This document shows positions 17,183 to 25,366 of a stretch of DNA of 33,591 nt, in pieces. The notes below the pieces were generated by a model. The model searched no databases. It was not told the DNA's origin and worked only from the letters and a program-made list of their open reading frames with translations. This DNA is from a virus: positions 1 through 33,591 of IMG/VR virus record IMGVR_UViG_3300037963_001322; one strand, 5' to 3'. Numbering within the stretch: the first letter of the stretch is position 1; every line of letters starts with the position of its first letter. Made by a program: the position numbers and the translations under genes.

Positions 17183-20100
17183 TGCCTATTGGATTTCCAT
17201 TTAGTAAAGCTTCGCAAATAGCTTCTTTAACAGAAGAAGAGCGACAAGAGCTAGAACGCGCCCGGGGAGCAGCCAAAGACCCTATTGATTTTAATTTAGG
17301 GGAAGCTTACGAATATTTGCGAGACAAAGGTTTAGAAGAACCGCAAGCTCTTAAAAGTATTGCAGAAAAACTTTCTGAAAAAGCAGACTTTAATTACGAA
17401 GGCGCACGTAAAGCTCAGTTCACAGATGAAATGATCATAGCTCGATTAATAGGTCGTGAAACAGACGATTTACGGCCTGATTTGTTGCAAAGTTTTGGCG
17501 AAGGTTTTGGTCGAGCGGTGGCCCGAGAAGCTCCGGGAGCTGCAGCTTTTGCGGGAGCGGCTACCGTAACTCCCGGTGGTCCCATGGCTAAACTAGCCGC
17601 AGGAACCGCCGCAGGAACAGCAGTTGGTTTATTTGGCGACGGAGATTTGGTTGAAGACTTTTTGTTTTCGGAGCGTCAGTTACTGCCCTCTGAACGATCT
17701 GCAGCCCGAGTAGGCGACACTTTGGGATCGGCTTTGGCTTGGATATTGCCGGGAAAACAAATAGTAAAAAGTATTCCAGATGAAGTGAATCTTGGCTCAC
17801 GGCGCATGTTACAAGCGCATCAGGAACGCCGAAATAAAATCTTGAACAAAGAAAGAGGCTTTGAAGGTCTTTCTCGAAAAGAAAGAAAAACGTTAGAAAA
17901 AGAACCTTTTAAGTTAAAAGCAGCACGAACTTCAGAAAAATTGCTGGAAGGTTTAGGTCGCGGAGCGCGGGAAACAGGCATTGGTACTTATGCAACAGCA
18001 GATCTTCTAGCCACTGTTATTCCGGCTATGACAGAGGGTGTTTTAGAGTACATGTACCCCGGGAGGGAAGAGATTATTATTTCTGGAGGCGTAGCTTCCT
18101 CTCTTATTCCCACTCCAACAAAAATAGTAGCCGGAGGCGTTAGCACGGCTACCGGAGCTGGTAAAGCTGCGCTTGAGTCTGTAAGAGAAGAAGGCGGTTT
18201 TTTTAAAGCTGCTACAGAAGGCTTTGGTTTAAGACAAGCTATTCAAACCAGAAGACAAGAAAAAGCTGCTGCTTACTTAGCGCAAGCTTTTGAAGATGCC
18301 GGAGGAGACCCCAGAAAGTTTGCTGAAGAGTTAGAGGCGGCTATACAAGCAGACCCGGAAGGGGCTGAAATGTTAACAGCAGGTCAGTTAAGCAACAATC
18401 CAATTGTGTTGTTAGCTGAAAGAACGTTGGCAGAGCAAAATAAATACCTAGATTCCGCACAACAACAAGCTGCTTTACAAGGAGCGCAACGACTTACTAG
18501 GCTAATTTTAACTTTAGAACAAACAGGAAACCCGGAGTTGTTGCAGTACGCTGGACAACTTAAAGAAAACGCTTTGGATGCTCAATTTACTGCTTTGATT
18601 GAAGGTAAACTGGCTCAAGCTGTTGGTGCAGCCGACAAACTTCCTAATGTTAGAACAGGTAAACCCAGCACGGAAATAGCAATGGATCAATCCGCTTTAG
18701 TTAAAGATGCTATTACAGAAGCGCATGACGCGGCTAAGGCAATTTCTAGGCAAAAGTACGATGCGGTAAATAAACTAACCATGGTAGACGCAAAGCCTTT
18801 ACTTAATGCTTATTTACTAGCTAAAGAAAAATACTTATTAAAAGGAGAAAAACTTCCCGCTGTTTTAATGGCTGCTTTAGAAGACATGGGACTTAGTGAC
18901 ATTAAACAACTGGATCGAATTGATTCCGAAATACGGCGTCTAGAACAAGATCCGAGCATACGACTCGGTCAAATAAGCGGGTTGAATAATGTTCTTGACG
19001 GTTTGCGGGACCAAAAAGCGAAGCTAATAGAAGAAGGGTTAGGTCAAATCGAATTAGGGGAAGTAATTAAATTTAAAAATAGAGCGGGAGCTTTTTACCG
19101 ACAAGCGAAAGCTGGAGTAGAACCTTTTGATCCCGCCTTATTTAGTGAAATGACGAGGGGTGCAGACATTGTTCTTCTTAATCGAATAGTAGGGGAAATT
19201 CCCGAAGAAGTAGCTTTGCAACGATATGTCGATGAGTACGGTGATATTGACATTGACATTGAGGAACTGATTGCAGGACTGGAATTAACGCCCGATCAAA
19301 AGATATTGAAAGACGCTTATCAATATACACGCGCCATGAACAAAGCGTTTAGGCAAACCATTGCGGGTGATATGACTCGCATGGATCGAGATTTAGCTCA
19401 AGTAATTCCTTTTGAGGAAGCTTTAGATAGAGTTTTTACAGGAAATTCAAGCAAGGTAGCTAGGCAAGCCCGGGAGTTGCAAGAAGCTATGCGTTTTGTA
19501 TACGGAGATATGGATAACCGGGTTCATTCTCTTAATGGCCACATGGATGCGTTTTTACGAAATAAAATGCTTGAGTTTACTACCATGGAAACTCGGGTTT
19601 TGGCTGACGGAACAACAGCTGAAGTTCCTGTTATTTCAGACAGTGGTTTAAAATCTTTTAAAAGAAAATATGACGGGGTGTTAAAACTTCCCGGAATGGA
19701 ATCTTTAAAGAACGACTTAAACGAATTAGATACTGCTAACGTTGCGTTACAAACTGCTTTAGCTGAAGGCACGGAACATTACAAAAATAGTATGGCGCAA
19801 GTTGGTTTAGCTAACTTTTTACACAGACGACGTGGTTTACCTAAAGATGGTGAACGGCCTAGGTTAGAAAATGCCAGCGTGGTTATAGGCGATATTCTTA
19901 GTCAAGAAGATCCCGTGGCAGCTTTAACTAGATTAGCTAACGAAATTAAAGAATATGCGCCCGCAGAGCTTCTTCCTGAAATACAAAGAGGTCTGTTTGC
20001 TTCTGTGGTGGAGTACGCAGAACAACGTTCACGAAACAAAATCGGCATTGATTTTAATAAGATGTATGACGTTTTGTTTGAGACCGGCTCCGTTTCTTCT

Positions 20101-20853
20101 ATGACAAAGTTTGGTAGAAGATCCCCTTCAATTATGAGCGTTTTAGAAAAGCAAGGTGCTTTACCAAAAGAACAAATAGAAGAACTACAAGATTTTCTTC
20201 AACGCGGTAAAAATTTACAAATTTCTCTTGACGCAGGAATAGATGATTTCATCAACCTGAAAGAAACCAGTGCCATGAAAGATTTCTTTGTTCGGTATGC
20301 TGGAGCAAGGGGCATGTCTCAACTTAGCGCGGCTTCTGGAGTCGTTCCTTCCATACAAGAAACAGGGGCCGCAGCGCAGTTAAGTAGAAATGTTTTTGTT
20401 AACTTTCCACAAGCAGCTCTTCAAGATATTTTAGTGGACGTGTCTTCTCCCGGCAGAGCCTCTGCTTTAGCTGAATATTTAAGACGTGGAGCAGATCGAG
20501 CAACAACACGCCAAGGACTTGAGCGAGTTTATGACTATGTAGCCAATACCTTACTAGGCGCAAAAGGTTTGTTGTTTGCCGCACCCAGCCGACTAGCTGA
20601 CGATAATTTGGGGGCGCAAACAGATCGACGCTTTGAAGAACAACGACGAGTGGCTCCTCCTATACCCGTACCCGAGGCTCCTGCACCAATGGCTGAGTTA
20701 AGTATCCCACAAGGAATGCAAGCTACACCTCCGCCCCCGCCTCCCGGACCTCAAATGGCTAGTCAACGGCAGCAGTATGCTCAAATGTTTCCGTTTGATA
20801 CGGCTTCTGATGTTATTCGACAACAGGGCGGTATTGGGAGCTTGATGCCTTAA
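17182..20853 (+). CDS. Very large internal virion protein, probable ejection component (1223 aa)
   Basis: Starts at ATG 17182 overlapping the preceding stop. Residues ~115-155 are Ala/Gly-rich and hydrophobic (AAAFAGAATVTPGGPMAKLA; AGTAAGTAVGLFG), as is ~260-325; these may be membrane-inserting. Most of the rest is charged helix. The C-terminus is Pro-rich, with a PPPPPP run, and ends DVIRQQGGIGSLMP. Single proteins over 1000 residues at the end of a tail module are typical of channel-forming ejection proteins (T7 gp16 size class), but I see no lytic transglycosylase signature. The TAA overlaps the stop of the opposing helicase gene by three bases. Confidence 0.5.
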   Translation: MPIGFPFSKASQIASLTEEERQELERARGAAKDPIDFNLGEAYEYLRDKGLEEPQALKSIAEKLSEKADFNYEGARKAQFTDEMIIARLIGRETDDLRPDLLQSFGEGFGRAVAREAPGAAAFAGAATVTPGGPMAKLAAGTAAGTAVGLFGDGDLVEDFLFSERQLLPSERSAARVGDTLGSALAWILPGKQIVKSIPDEVNLGSRRMLQAHQERRNKILNKERGFEGLSRKERKTLEKEPFKLKAARTSEKLLEGLGRGARETGIGTYATADLLATVIPAMTEGVLEYMYPGREEIIISGGVASSLIPTPTKIVAGGVSTATGAGKAALESVREEGGFFKAATEGFGLRQAIQTRRQEKAAAYLAQAFEDAGGDPRKFAEELEAAIQADPEGAEMLTAGQLSNNPIVLLAERTLAEQNKYLDSAQQQAALQGAQRLTRLILTLEQTGNPELLQYAGQLKENALDAQFTALIEGKLAQAVGAADKLPNVRTGKPSTEIAMDQSALVKDAITEAHDAAKAISRQKYDAVNKLTMVDAKPLLNAYLLAKEKYLLKGEKLPAVLMAALEDMGLSDIKQLDRIDSEIRRLEQDPSIRLGQISGLNNVLDGLRDQKAKLIEEGLGQIELGEVIKFKNRAGAFYRQAKAGVEPFDPALFSEMTRGADIVLLNRIVGEIPEEVALQRYVDEYGDIDIDIEELIAGLELTPDQKILKDAYQYTRAMNKAFRQTIAGDMTRMDRDLAQVIPFEEALDRVFTGNSSKVARQARELQEAMRFVYGDMDNRVHSLNGHMDAFLRNKMLEFTTMETRVLADGTTAEVPVISDSGLKSFKRKYDGVLKLPGMESLKNDLNELDTANVALQTALAEGTEHYKNSMAQVGLANFLHRRRGLPKDGERPRLENASVVIGDILSQEDPVAALTRLANEIKEYAPAELLPEIQRGLFASVVEYAEQRSRNKIGIDFNKMYDVLFETGSVSSMTKFGRRSPSIMSVLEKQGALPKEQIEELQDFLQRGKNLQISLDAGIDDFINLKETSAMKDFFVRYAGARGMSQLSAASGVVPSIQETGAAAQLSRNVFVNFPQAALQDILVDVSSPGRASALAEYLRRGADRATTRQGLERVYDYVANTLLGAKGLLFAAPSRLADDNLGAQTDRRFEEQRRVAPPIPVPEAPAPMAELSIPQGMQATPPPPPPGPQMASQRQQYAQMFPFDTASDVIRQQGGIGSLMP

Positions 20854-22298
20854 ATCAACCAGTTCTTGGTGTCTTCCCCTAAGACCTGACCAGCAATACT
20901 AATTTTATTCTTCAAAGCTTTTAGTATCTTTTCATCTACCGTACCGGGACTGACTAGATCCACGTACAGCACATGATCGTTTTGCCCAATGCGGTGTGCC
21001 CGGTCCTCGGATTGCAACCTGATCTCTAGGTCATAGCTGTTGTTGTAATAAATTACGTTAGTCGCCGCTGTCAGTGTTAGGCCATAGCCTCCTGTACGCG
21101 GGTTAGCAACAAAAAACCGCAGCTCACTGTCCGGCTCCTGAAATAAGCTAACTATCTCGTCTCGGTCATCCTGTGACGTTTCGCCATAAAAAGTAACCAC
21201 GGAACGAGGGCCATACGCCTCAGCCAGAGACTGCTCTATTGCTTTGATGTCATACACAAAGGAAGCCCAGATAATAACCTTCCCGTTCATTTCATCTATT
21301 GTGTTATGCAGCTCGTGCAGTCGGTTGTGTGACAGAGCCTGTATTTCGCCATCGTCCGTTCGTAGATGCCCACAACAAATCTCTTGTAGTCGCATTATCT
21401 GGGTTAAGACGTTTGCCGTTGTGGACAGTTCTCCTTTGTTCAACAACGCCACAGCGTACTCTGACATCTGTTGGTACGCTTCTTTCTGTTGCCCAGAAAG
21501 GGGAACCGCTCGACTACTGTAAATTTTATCCGGTAAATCCAGACAATCTTCTTTCAAAACCCGATGTGAAAACTTTTCTAGTTTTTCGTGAAGCTCCCCT
21601 AATCGCCTGTAACCGACGATGTGTTGAAAGCTACGGTTACCCATTGTTCTTGTTTGAATGACCGCGTAACGACCTTGAAAAGCGTAATAAGAGGTATAAC
21701 CCAACAGGTTGTCGCCTAAAAACTCACATTGAGAGTACAAGTCCATTGGATTTCTGGTGATCGGGCTTCCTGTAAGAATACGTCGATACCGAGCATGTTT
21801 TGCCGCTTTAATTATGTTTTTAGTTCGAGCGGCCTTCCTGTTCTTTATTGTAGTGCTTTCATCTACGACGCACATGCTGTTTGGATTGATCTTTAAAAAC
21901 TTTTCTGCTACCTGAGAACCTTTGGGCGTAGACAAGGCTTCTATGTTCATTATCAAAATACGAAGTACATCTTCGTTTCCTCCATACGCCACGCTCCGCA
22001 GCTCTTCCTTAAACTTCTTAGTCAGGTTGGGTTGCCACAAAACCACTTCGCGTTCTATATCGTCAGGTAGATGTGCCGGGATCTCCTTGGACAACCAGTT
22101 GCCGTACACGCCTTTCGGCGCAACAACTAACACGGCATTCAACAAATTTTCCTTGAACAAGGCTCCGATTGAGTCTATCGTTACTTTCGTTTTTCCGGTG
22201 CCCATTTCGAGAAACAGAGCGTAATTTTCTTTTTTCCAAGAGGCATCAAAAACCTCCTGCTGGTGTTTGTACGGCTTTGTTTTAAATTTATATTCCAT
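20850..22298 (-). CDS. SNF2/DEAD-box superfamily 2 helicase
   Basis: 482 residues on the minus strand. Motifs in order: Q-like YKHQQ (10-14); Walker A EMGTGKT (31-37); motif Ia VVAPKGVYGNW; motif II VVDEST, where the usual DEAH/DEAD is DEST; motif III LTGSPI; helicase C-lobe with FVANPRTGGYGLTLTAATNV; motif VI LQSEDRAHRIGQ, typical of SNF2 ATPases. The family translocates on double-stranded DNA using ATP; the phage role may be replication restart, recombination or displacing bound proteins. A lone gene transcribed away from the replication block, convergent with the virion operon. GAGG about 6 bases before the ATG is the likely binding site. Confidence 0.93.
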   Translation of the reverse strand: MEYKFKTKPYKHQQEVFDASWKKENYALFLEMGTGKTKVTIDSIGALFKENLLNAVLVVAPKGVYGNWLSKEIPAHLPDDIEREVVLWQPNLTKKFKEELRSVAYGGNEDVLRILIMNIEALSTPKGSQVAEKFLKINPNSMCVVDESTTIKNRKAARTKNIIKAAKHARYRRILTGSPITRNPMDLYSQCEFLGDNLLGYTSYYAFQGRYAVIQTRTMGNRSFQHIVGYRRLGELHEKLEKFSHRVLKEDCLDLPDKIYSSRAVPLSGQQKEAYQQMSEYAVALLNKGELSTTANVLTQIMRLQEICCGHLRTDDGEIQALSHNRLHELHNTIDEMNGKVIIWASFVYDIKAIEQSLAEAYGPRSVVTFYGETSQDDRDEIVSLFQEPDSELRFFVANPRTGGYGLTLTAATNVIYYNNSYDLEIRLQSEDRAHRIGQNDHVLYVDLVSPGTVDEKILKALKNKISIAGQVLGEDTKNWLI

Positions 22299-22312
22299 TT
22301 ACATATCCTCGC

Positions 22313-22342
22313 TTGACATCTGCGATTATATAAGATTATTAT
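22313..22342 (+). promoter_or_regulatory. Sigma70-type promoter of the replication operon
   Basis: TTGACA (perfect -35) at 22313-22318 and TATTAT (5 of 6 for -10) at 22337-22342, spacer 18. Predicted start is near 22349, leaving a leader of about 55 bases before the GTG at 22403. AAGGAGA at 22390-22396 is a strong ribosome binding site. AT-rich sequence here also reads TATAAT twice on the minus strand (22330-22325 and 22343-22338), so the helicase gene may start from the same region. Confidence 0.7.
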
Positions 22343-22352
22343 ATCCAAAGCT

Positions 22353-22371
22353 AGTGACCCAAACAGTCACT
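22353..22371. promoter_or_regulatory. Inverted repeat downstream of the replication promoter, candidate operator
   Basis: AGTGAC at 22353-22358 and GTCACT at 22366-22371, 7-base spacer. It begins a few bases after the predicted start point of transcription. Could be a repressor site (the RHH protein at 29045 is one candidate) or a leader hairpin. Binding partner not shown. Confidence 0.45.
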
Positions 22372-22402
22372 TAAACACGAACCACGAACAAGGAGAAACT
22401 TA

Positions 22403-22966
22403 GTGAGTGATTTACTATCAGAAATGGAGAGTGATTCCTTCACCCCTTCTGACTTACCTGACAATGCAGAGCTACAAGATGTCAGCTCGATTGCCGAAAG
22501 AGTCCAACAAAAACAACAAGCTATAAAGACGTTGGAAACAAACCTCAAAAGCGAAAAAGAAGCTTTACTAAAACTAACCGATGAAGATCTACCATCTGCG
22601 ATGGCGGAAATGAATCTGTCTAGCTTTCGTTTGGCGAACGGTGCAGAGGTTTCTGTCAAAAATACCTACGGCGCACACATAAAGAAAGATAACCAGCAAG
22701 AAGCTTTTGACTGGTTACGAGCGCATGGGCATGGCGACATAATCAAGAACACCGTGTCAGTCGATTTTGGGAAAGGTGAGGACAACGAGGCGAACGCCTT
22801 TCTTGCAGAAGCAAAGCAGCAAGGGTACGAGCCTGCACAGAAGACTTCCGTTCATGCACAGACGCTGTTGGCGTGGGTGAAAGAGCGGTTGGAAAAGGGA
22901 GAGGAGATCGACGCTGATCTTTTCGGAGTATGGACAGGCCAACGGGCCACAATTAAGGGGAACTAA
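22403..22966 (+). CDS. First protein of replication operon, unknown function (187 aa)
   Basis: GTG start, chosen because AAGGAGA ends six bases upstream. Residues 28-65 are a charged coiled coil (IAERVQQKQQAIKTLETNLK). The rest reads ...LPSAMAEMNLSSFRLANGAE, YGAHIKKDNQQEAFDWLRAHG, KNTVSVDFGKGED, and ends DLFGVWTGQRATIKGN. I recall proteins with 'EAFDWLR.NGHGDIIKNTVSV' beside SSB-like genes in many phages, unannotated. Position directly before the SSB-like gene (stop abuts, next ATG at 22967) suggests a DNA replication or recombination partner. No nuclease or ATPase motif is visible. Confidence 0.65.
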   Translation: MSDLLSEMESDSFTPSDLPDNAELQDVSSIAERVQQKQQAIKTLETNLKSEKEALLKLTDEDLPSAMAEMNLSSFRLANGAEVSVKNTYGAHIKKDNQQEAFDWLRAHGHGDIIKNTVSVDFGKGEDNEANAFLAEAKQQGYEPAQKTSVHAQTLLAWVKERLEKGEEIDADLFGVWTGQRATIKGN

Positions 22967-23752
22967 ATGAGCGATGATAAAAAAGAAATTGCAGAGAAAG
23001 CAAAGACAGCGGTAGCTGAAATGGACGTGTCCATGTTTGAGGCGGACGCTGGTGCTGGAATGCAAATGGACCAAGAAGATTTGGCACTACCATTTCTTAA
23101 AGTTTTGTCTGCGATGGACCCGGGGCTACAGTCTGGTGAAATCGATGCCAAGGCCGGGGACATTTACAACACAGTAACGGGAGCTGTTTATCCCGGCAAA
23201 GAAGGCGTACAGGTAATTCCTTGTGCGTATCAACGCCGGTTTATTGAGTGGTCACCACGCGGCCAAGGGTCAGGTGCGCCGATCAATATGTACAGCCCGT
23301 CTGATGACCGCCCGGAGACCGAGCGAAACCCAGACGATAACAAAGACTATGTGAAGGGCGGAGACGGTTCCTACATTGAGGAAACGCATCAGCACTACGT
23401 GGTCATTATCGAGCCTGACGGCACGTACAACACGGCTCTGATACCCATGAAGTCCACCCAGCTCAAGAAGAGCAGGCGTTGGAACTCCATGGTTGCGTCA
23501 CAGATGATGCACAACAAGGACGGCGTGGCGTTTCAACCACCTCGATTCTCTTTTGTTTATAACTTGAAGACGCTTCAAGAGAAGAATGACAAGGGTTCGT
23601 GGCACGGCTGGGACATCACCCGCGAAAGCGAGGTTGGTGACGCCGGTATCTACCGTGCAGCAAAGGCTTTCTCTGAGTCCATCTCCGCCGGGGATGTAGT
23701 AGTTAAACACGTCCAAGACGGGGCGGATGACGAGGATGACGCTCCTTTCTAA
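22967..23752 (+). CDS. Single-stranded DNA-binding-like protein with acidic PF tail
   Basis: 261 residues. The acidic disordered end, DGADDEDDAPF, matches the protein-docking tail of bacterial SSB (which ends in Asp-rich then IPF) and resembles the acidic tail of T7 gp2.5. The core (LALPFLKVLSAMDPGLQSGE; then YPGKEGVQVIPCAYQRRFIE, and RRWNSMVASQM) fits a phage family I remember next to primase and polymerase genes. Expected role: coat single-stranded DNA and recruit replication proteins through the tail. No OB-fold can be proven from sequence alone. Good context: between the small coiled-coil protein and primase. Confidence 0.65.
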   Translation: MSDDKKEIAEKAKTAVAEMDVSMFEADAGAGMQMDQEDLALPFLKVLSAMDPGLQSGEIDAKAGDIYNTVTGAVYPGKEGVQVIPCAYQRRFIEWSPRGQGSGAPINMYSPSDDRPETERNPDDNKDYVKGGDGSYIEETHQHYVVIIEPDGTYNTALIPMKSTQLKKSRRWNSMVASQMMHNKDGVAFQPPRFSFVYNLKTLQEKNDKGSWHGWDITRESEVGDAGIYRAAKAFSESISAGDVVVKHVQDGADDEDDAPF

Positions 23753-23804
23753 GGAGCCAAACGGCTCCGGTGAAGTCGTTACGGGAGGGTCGGTAGCTCT
23801 CCCG
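23753..23804 (+). other. Two hairpins between SSB-like and primase genes
   Basis: GGAGCC at 23753-23758 pairs with GGCTCC at 23763-23768 (4-base loop), starting at the base after the SSB-like stop. CGGGAG at 23782-23787 pairs with CTCCCG at 23799-23804. Neither has a T-run, so simple termination is unlikely; transcript processing, stability or attenuation are options. The primase start at 23831 has GAGG four bases upstream. Confidence 0.55.
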
Positions 23805-23830
23805 ATCACCGCGTTTGTCAGCGAGGCGTT

Positions 23831-25366
23831 ATGGATTATATACGATTTTCAGGGATTTTCGACGGGTTAGAGCAGGCATACGGCACTTACCAAGTTGAAA
23901 GAAAACAGAACAACGGGAAGTCTACCGGCAAAGCGACGGTAGTTAAGAAACCCCGGACTGCGGAATTGTGGCAAGGTCATCTTTCTGGTGAGGGCCAGAG
24001 CATTGGCATCATACCGATCAACGAAGACAACTCTTGCAAATGGGGTTGCATAGACATAGACCAATACAACTTTGATCACAAAGCATTAATTAATAAAATT
24101 CGGCAGCTTAAACTGCCCTTAGTGGTTTGCCGCTCCAAGTCTGGAGGCGCACACGTCTTTTTGTTTACCGACGATTGGGTGCCTGCCAAGGACATGCAAG
24201 AGGTTTTGACCCACTTGTGCGCTGCGCTAGGTTATGGCGGCAGCGAGATATTTCCGAAACAGATTACATTGAACCTAGATCGTGGCGATGTGGGTAACTT
24301 TTTAAACACCCCGTACTACGATGCAGAAGGCGGTTTGCGGTACGCATTCAATGACGATGCGACTGCAGCTACGTTAGATGAGTTTTTTGAGTTGGTAGAT
24401 ACGCACGTGCAAACGCATGAGCAGATGCTGGCTTTGACAGTTGATGAAGACGAGACATTGCCCGTGCCTGACGGGCCACCTTGTCTACAGATTCTTTGTC
24501 GCGAAAAGATAGGGGAGGGCGCACGGAACAACGGTTTGTTCAATCTGGGGGTTTATTTACGCAAAGCGTACCCGGATTCATGGGAAGGGGAGATCCTTAA
24601 CTATAACATGCAGTACGTTGATCCGCCGCTGCCACTAAACGAAGTAAACATCGTAGCAAAGCAGCTCCAGAAGAAAGATTACGCTTACAAATGCAAAGAT
24701 GCGCCTATCAATGCGTACTGTAACCCGGAGTTGTGTCGAACACGTAAGTTTGGAATTGATGCTGCAGTGAGCGGCATTCAGATCGCTAACCTTCGTAAGT
24801 ACAACTCGGTTCCACCAGTTTGGTTTCTGGATGTGAACGGTCAGCCGCTGGAGCTGGCAACCGATGATTTGATGAATCAGGCGGCTTTTCAGAAGGCTTG
24901 TGTGGAGCAGTTAAATTTCCTGCCTAGAACGGCCCAGAAGGCTGTCTGGGAGCAAAGAATTAACGGGCTGCTCAGTGACATGACAGACACAGAAGGCTCC
25001 ATTGTGGAGGTCTCAGAGGACGTTAGCATTACGGGTCAGTTTGTAGACCATTTGGAAGAATTTACTACGGGTATGCAACGCGGGGAAGACAAGGAAGACA
25101 TTCTTCTTAGACGGCCTTGGACAGATGAAGAAGAAGAGATTACTTACTTTCGATTAAAAGATTTAGAAGGGTATTTGGTTAAGGCGAATTTTAAAGTTTA
25201 TAAATCACACCAGTTGGCTCAGAGGCTGCGAGATTTAAACGGAGAAGCCAAGCAGTTAAGGGTTAAGGGTAAGACCATTCGGGTCTGGTCCATTCCAGCT
25301 TTTGCTATGGGCGAAACCTCGGTTAAGACGCCTCAGTTTACTAACGACGAGGAAGTTCCGTTTTGA
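23831..25366 (+). CDS. Archaeo-eukaryotic-type (AEP) primase, TOTE/phage-plasmid type
   Basis: 511 residues. AEP motif I: WGCIDIDQYN with D75 and D77 (metal binding). Motif II: RSKSGGAHVFLF with S104 and H108 (nucleotide binding). EIFPKQ follows, as in TOTE-type primases. A C-terminal primase part has PCLQILCREKIGEGARNNGL and a Cys motif (C-K-D-A-P-I-N-A-Y-C-N-P-E-L-C-R). The last 130 residues are a separate, partly winged-helix-like region (FRLKDLEGYLVKANFKVY), ending in NDEEVPF, an SSB-like acidic PF tail. Makes primers for the family A polymerase downstream. No helicase is fused to it; two separate helicases lie nearby. Family call strong, tail function inferred. Confidence 0.88.
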   Translation: MDYIRFSGIFDGLEQAYGTYQVERKQNNGKSTGKATVVKKPRTAELWQGHLSGEGQSIGIIPINEDNSCKWGCIDIDQYNFDHKALINKIRQLKLPLVVCRSKSGGAHVFLFTDDWVPAKDMQEVLTHLCAALGYGGSEIFPKQITLNLDRGDVGNFLNTPYYDAEGGLRYAFNDDATAATLDEFFELVDTHVQTHEQMLALTVDEDETLPVPDGPPCLQILCREKIGEGARNNGLFNLGVYLRKAYPDSWEGEILNYNMQYVDPPLPLNEVNIVAKQLQKKDYAYKCKDAPINAYCNPELCRTRKFGIDAAVSGIQIANLRKYNSVPPVWFLDVNGQPLELATDDLMNQAAFQKACVEQLNFLPRTAQKAVWEQRINGLLSDMTDTEGSIVEVSEDVSITGQFVDHLEEFTTGMQRGEDKEDILLRRPWTDEEEEITYFRLKDLEGYLVKANFKVYKSHQLAQRLRDLNGEAKQLRVKGKTIRVWSIPAFAMGETSVKTPQFTNDEEVPF

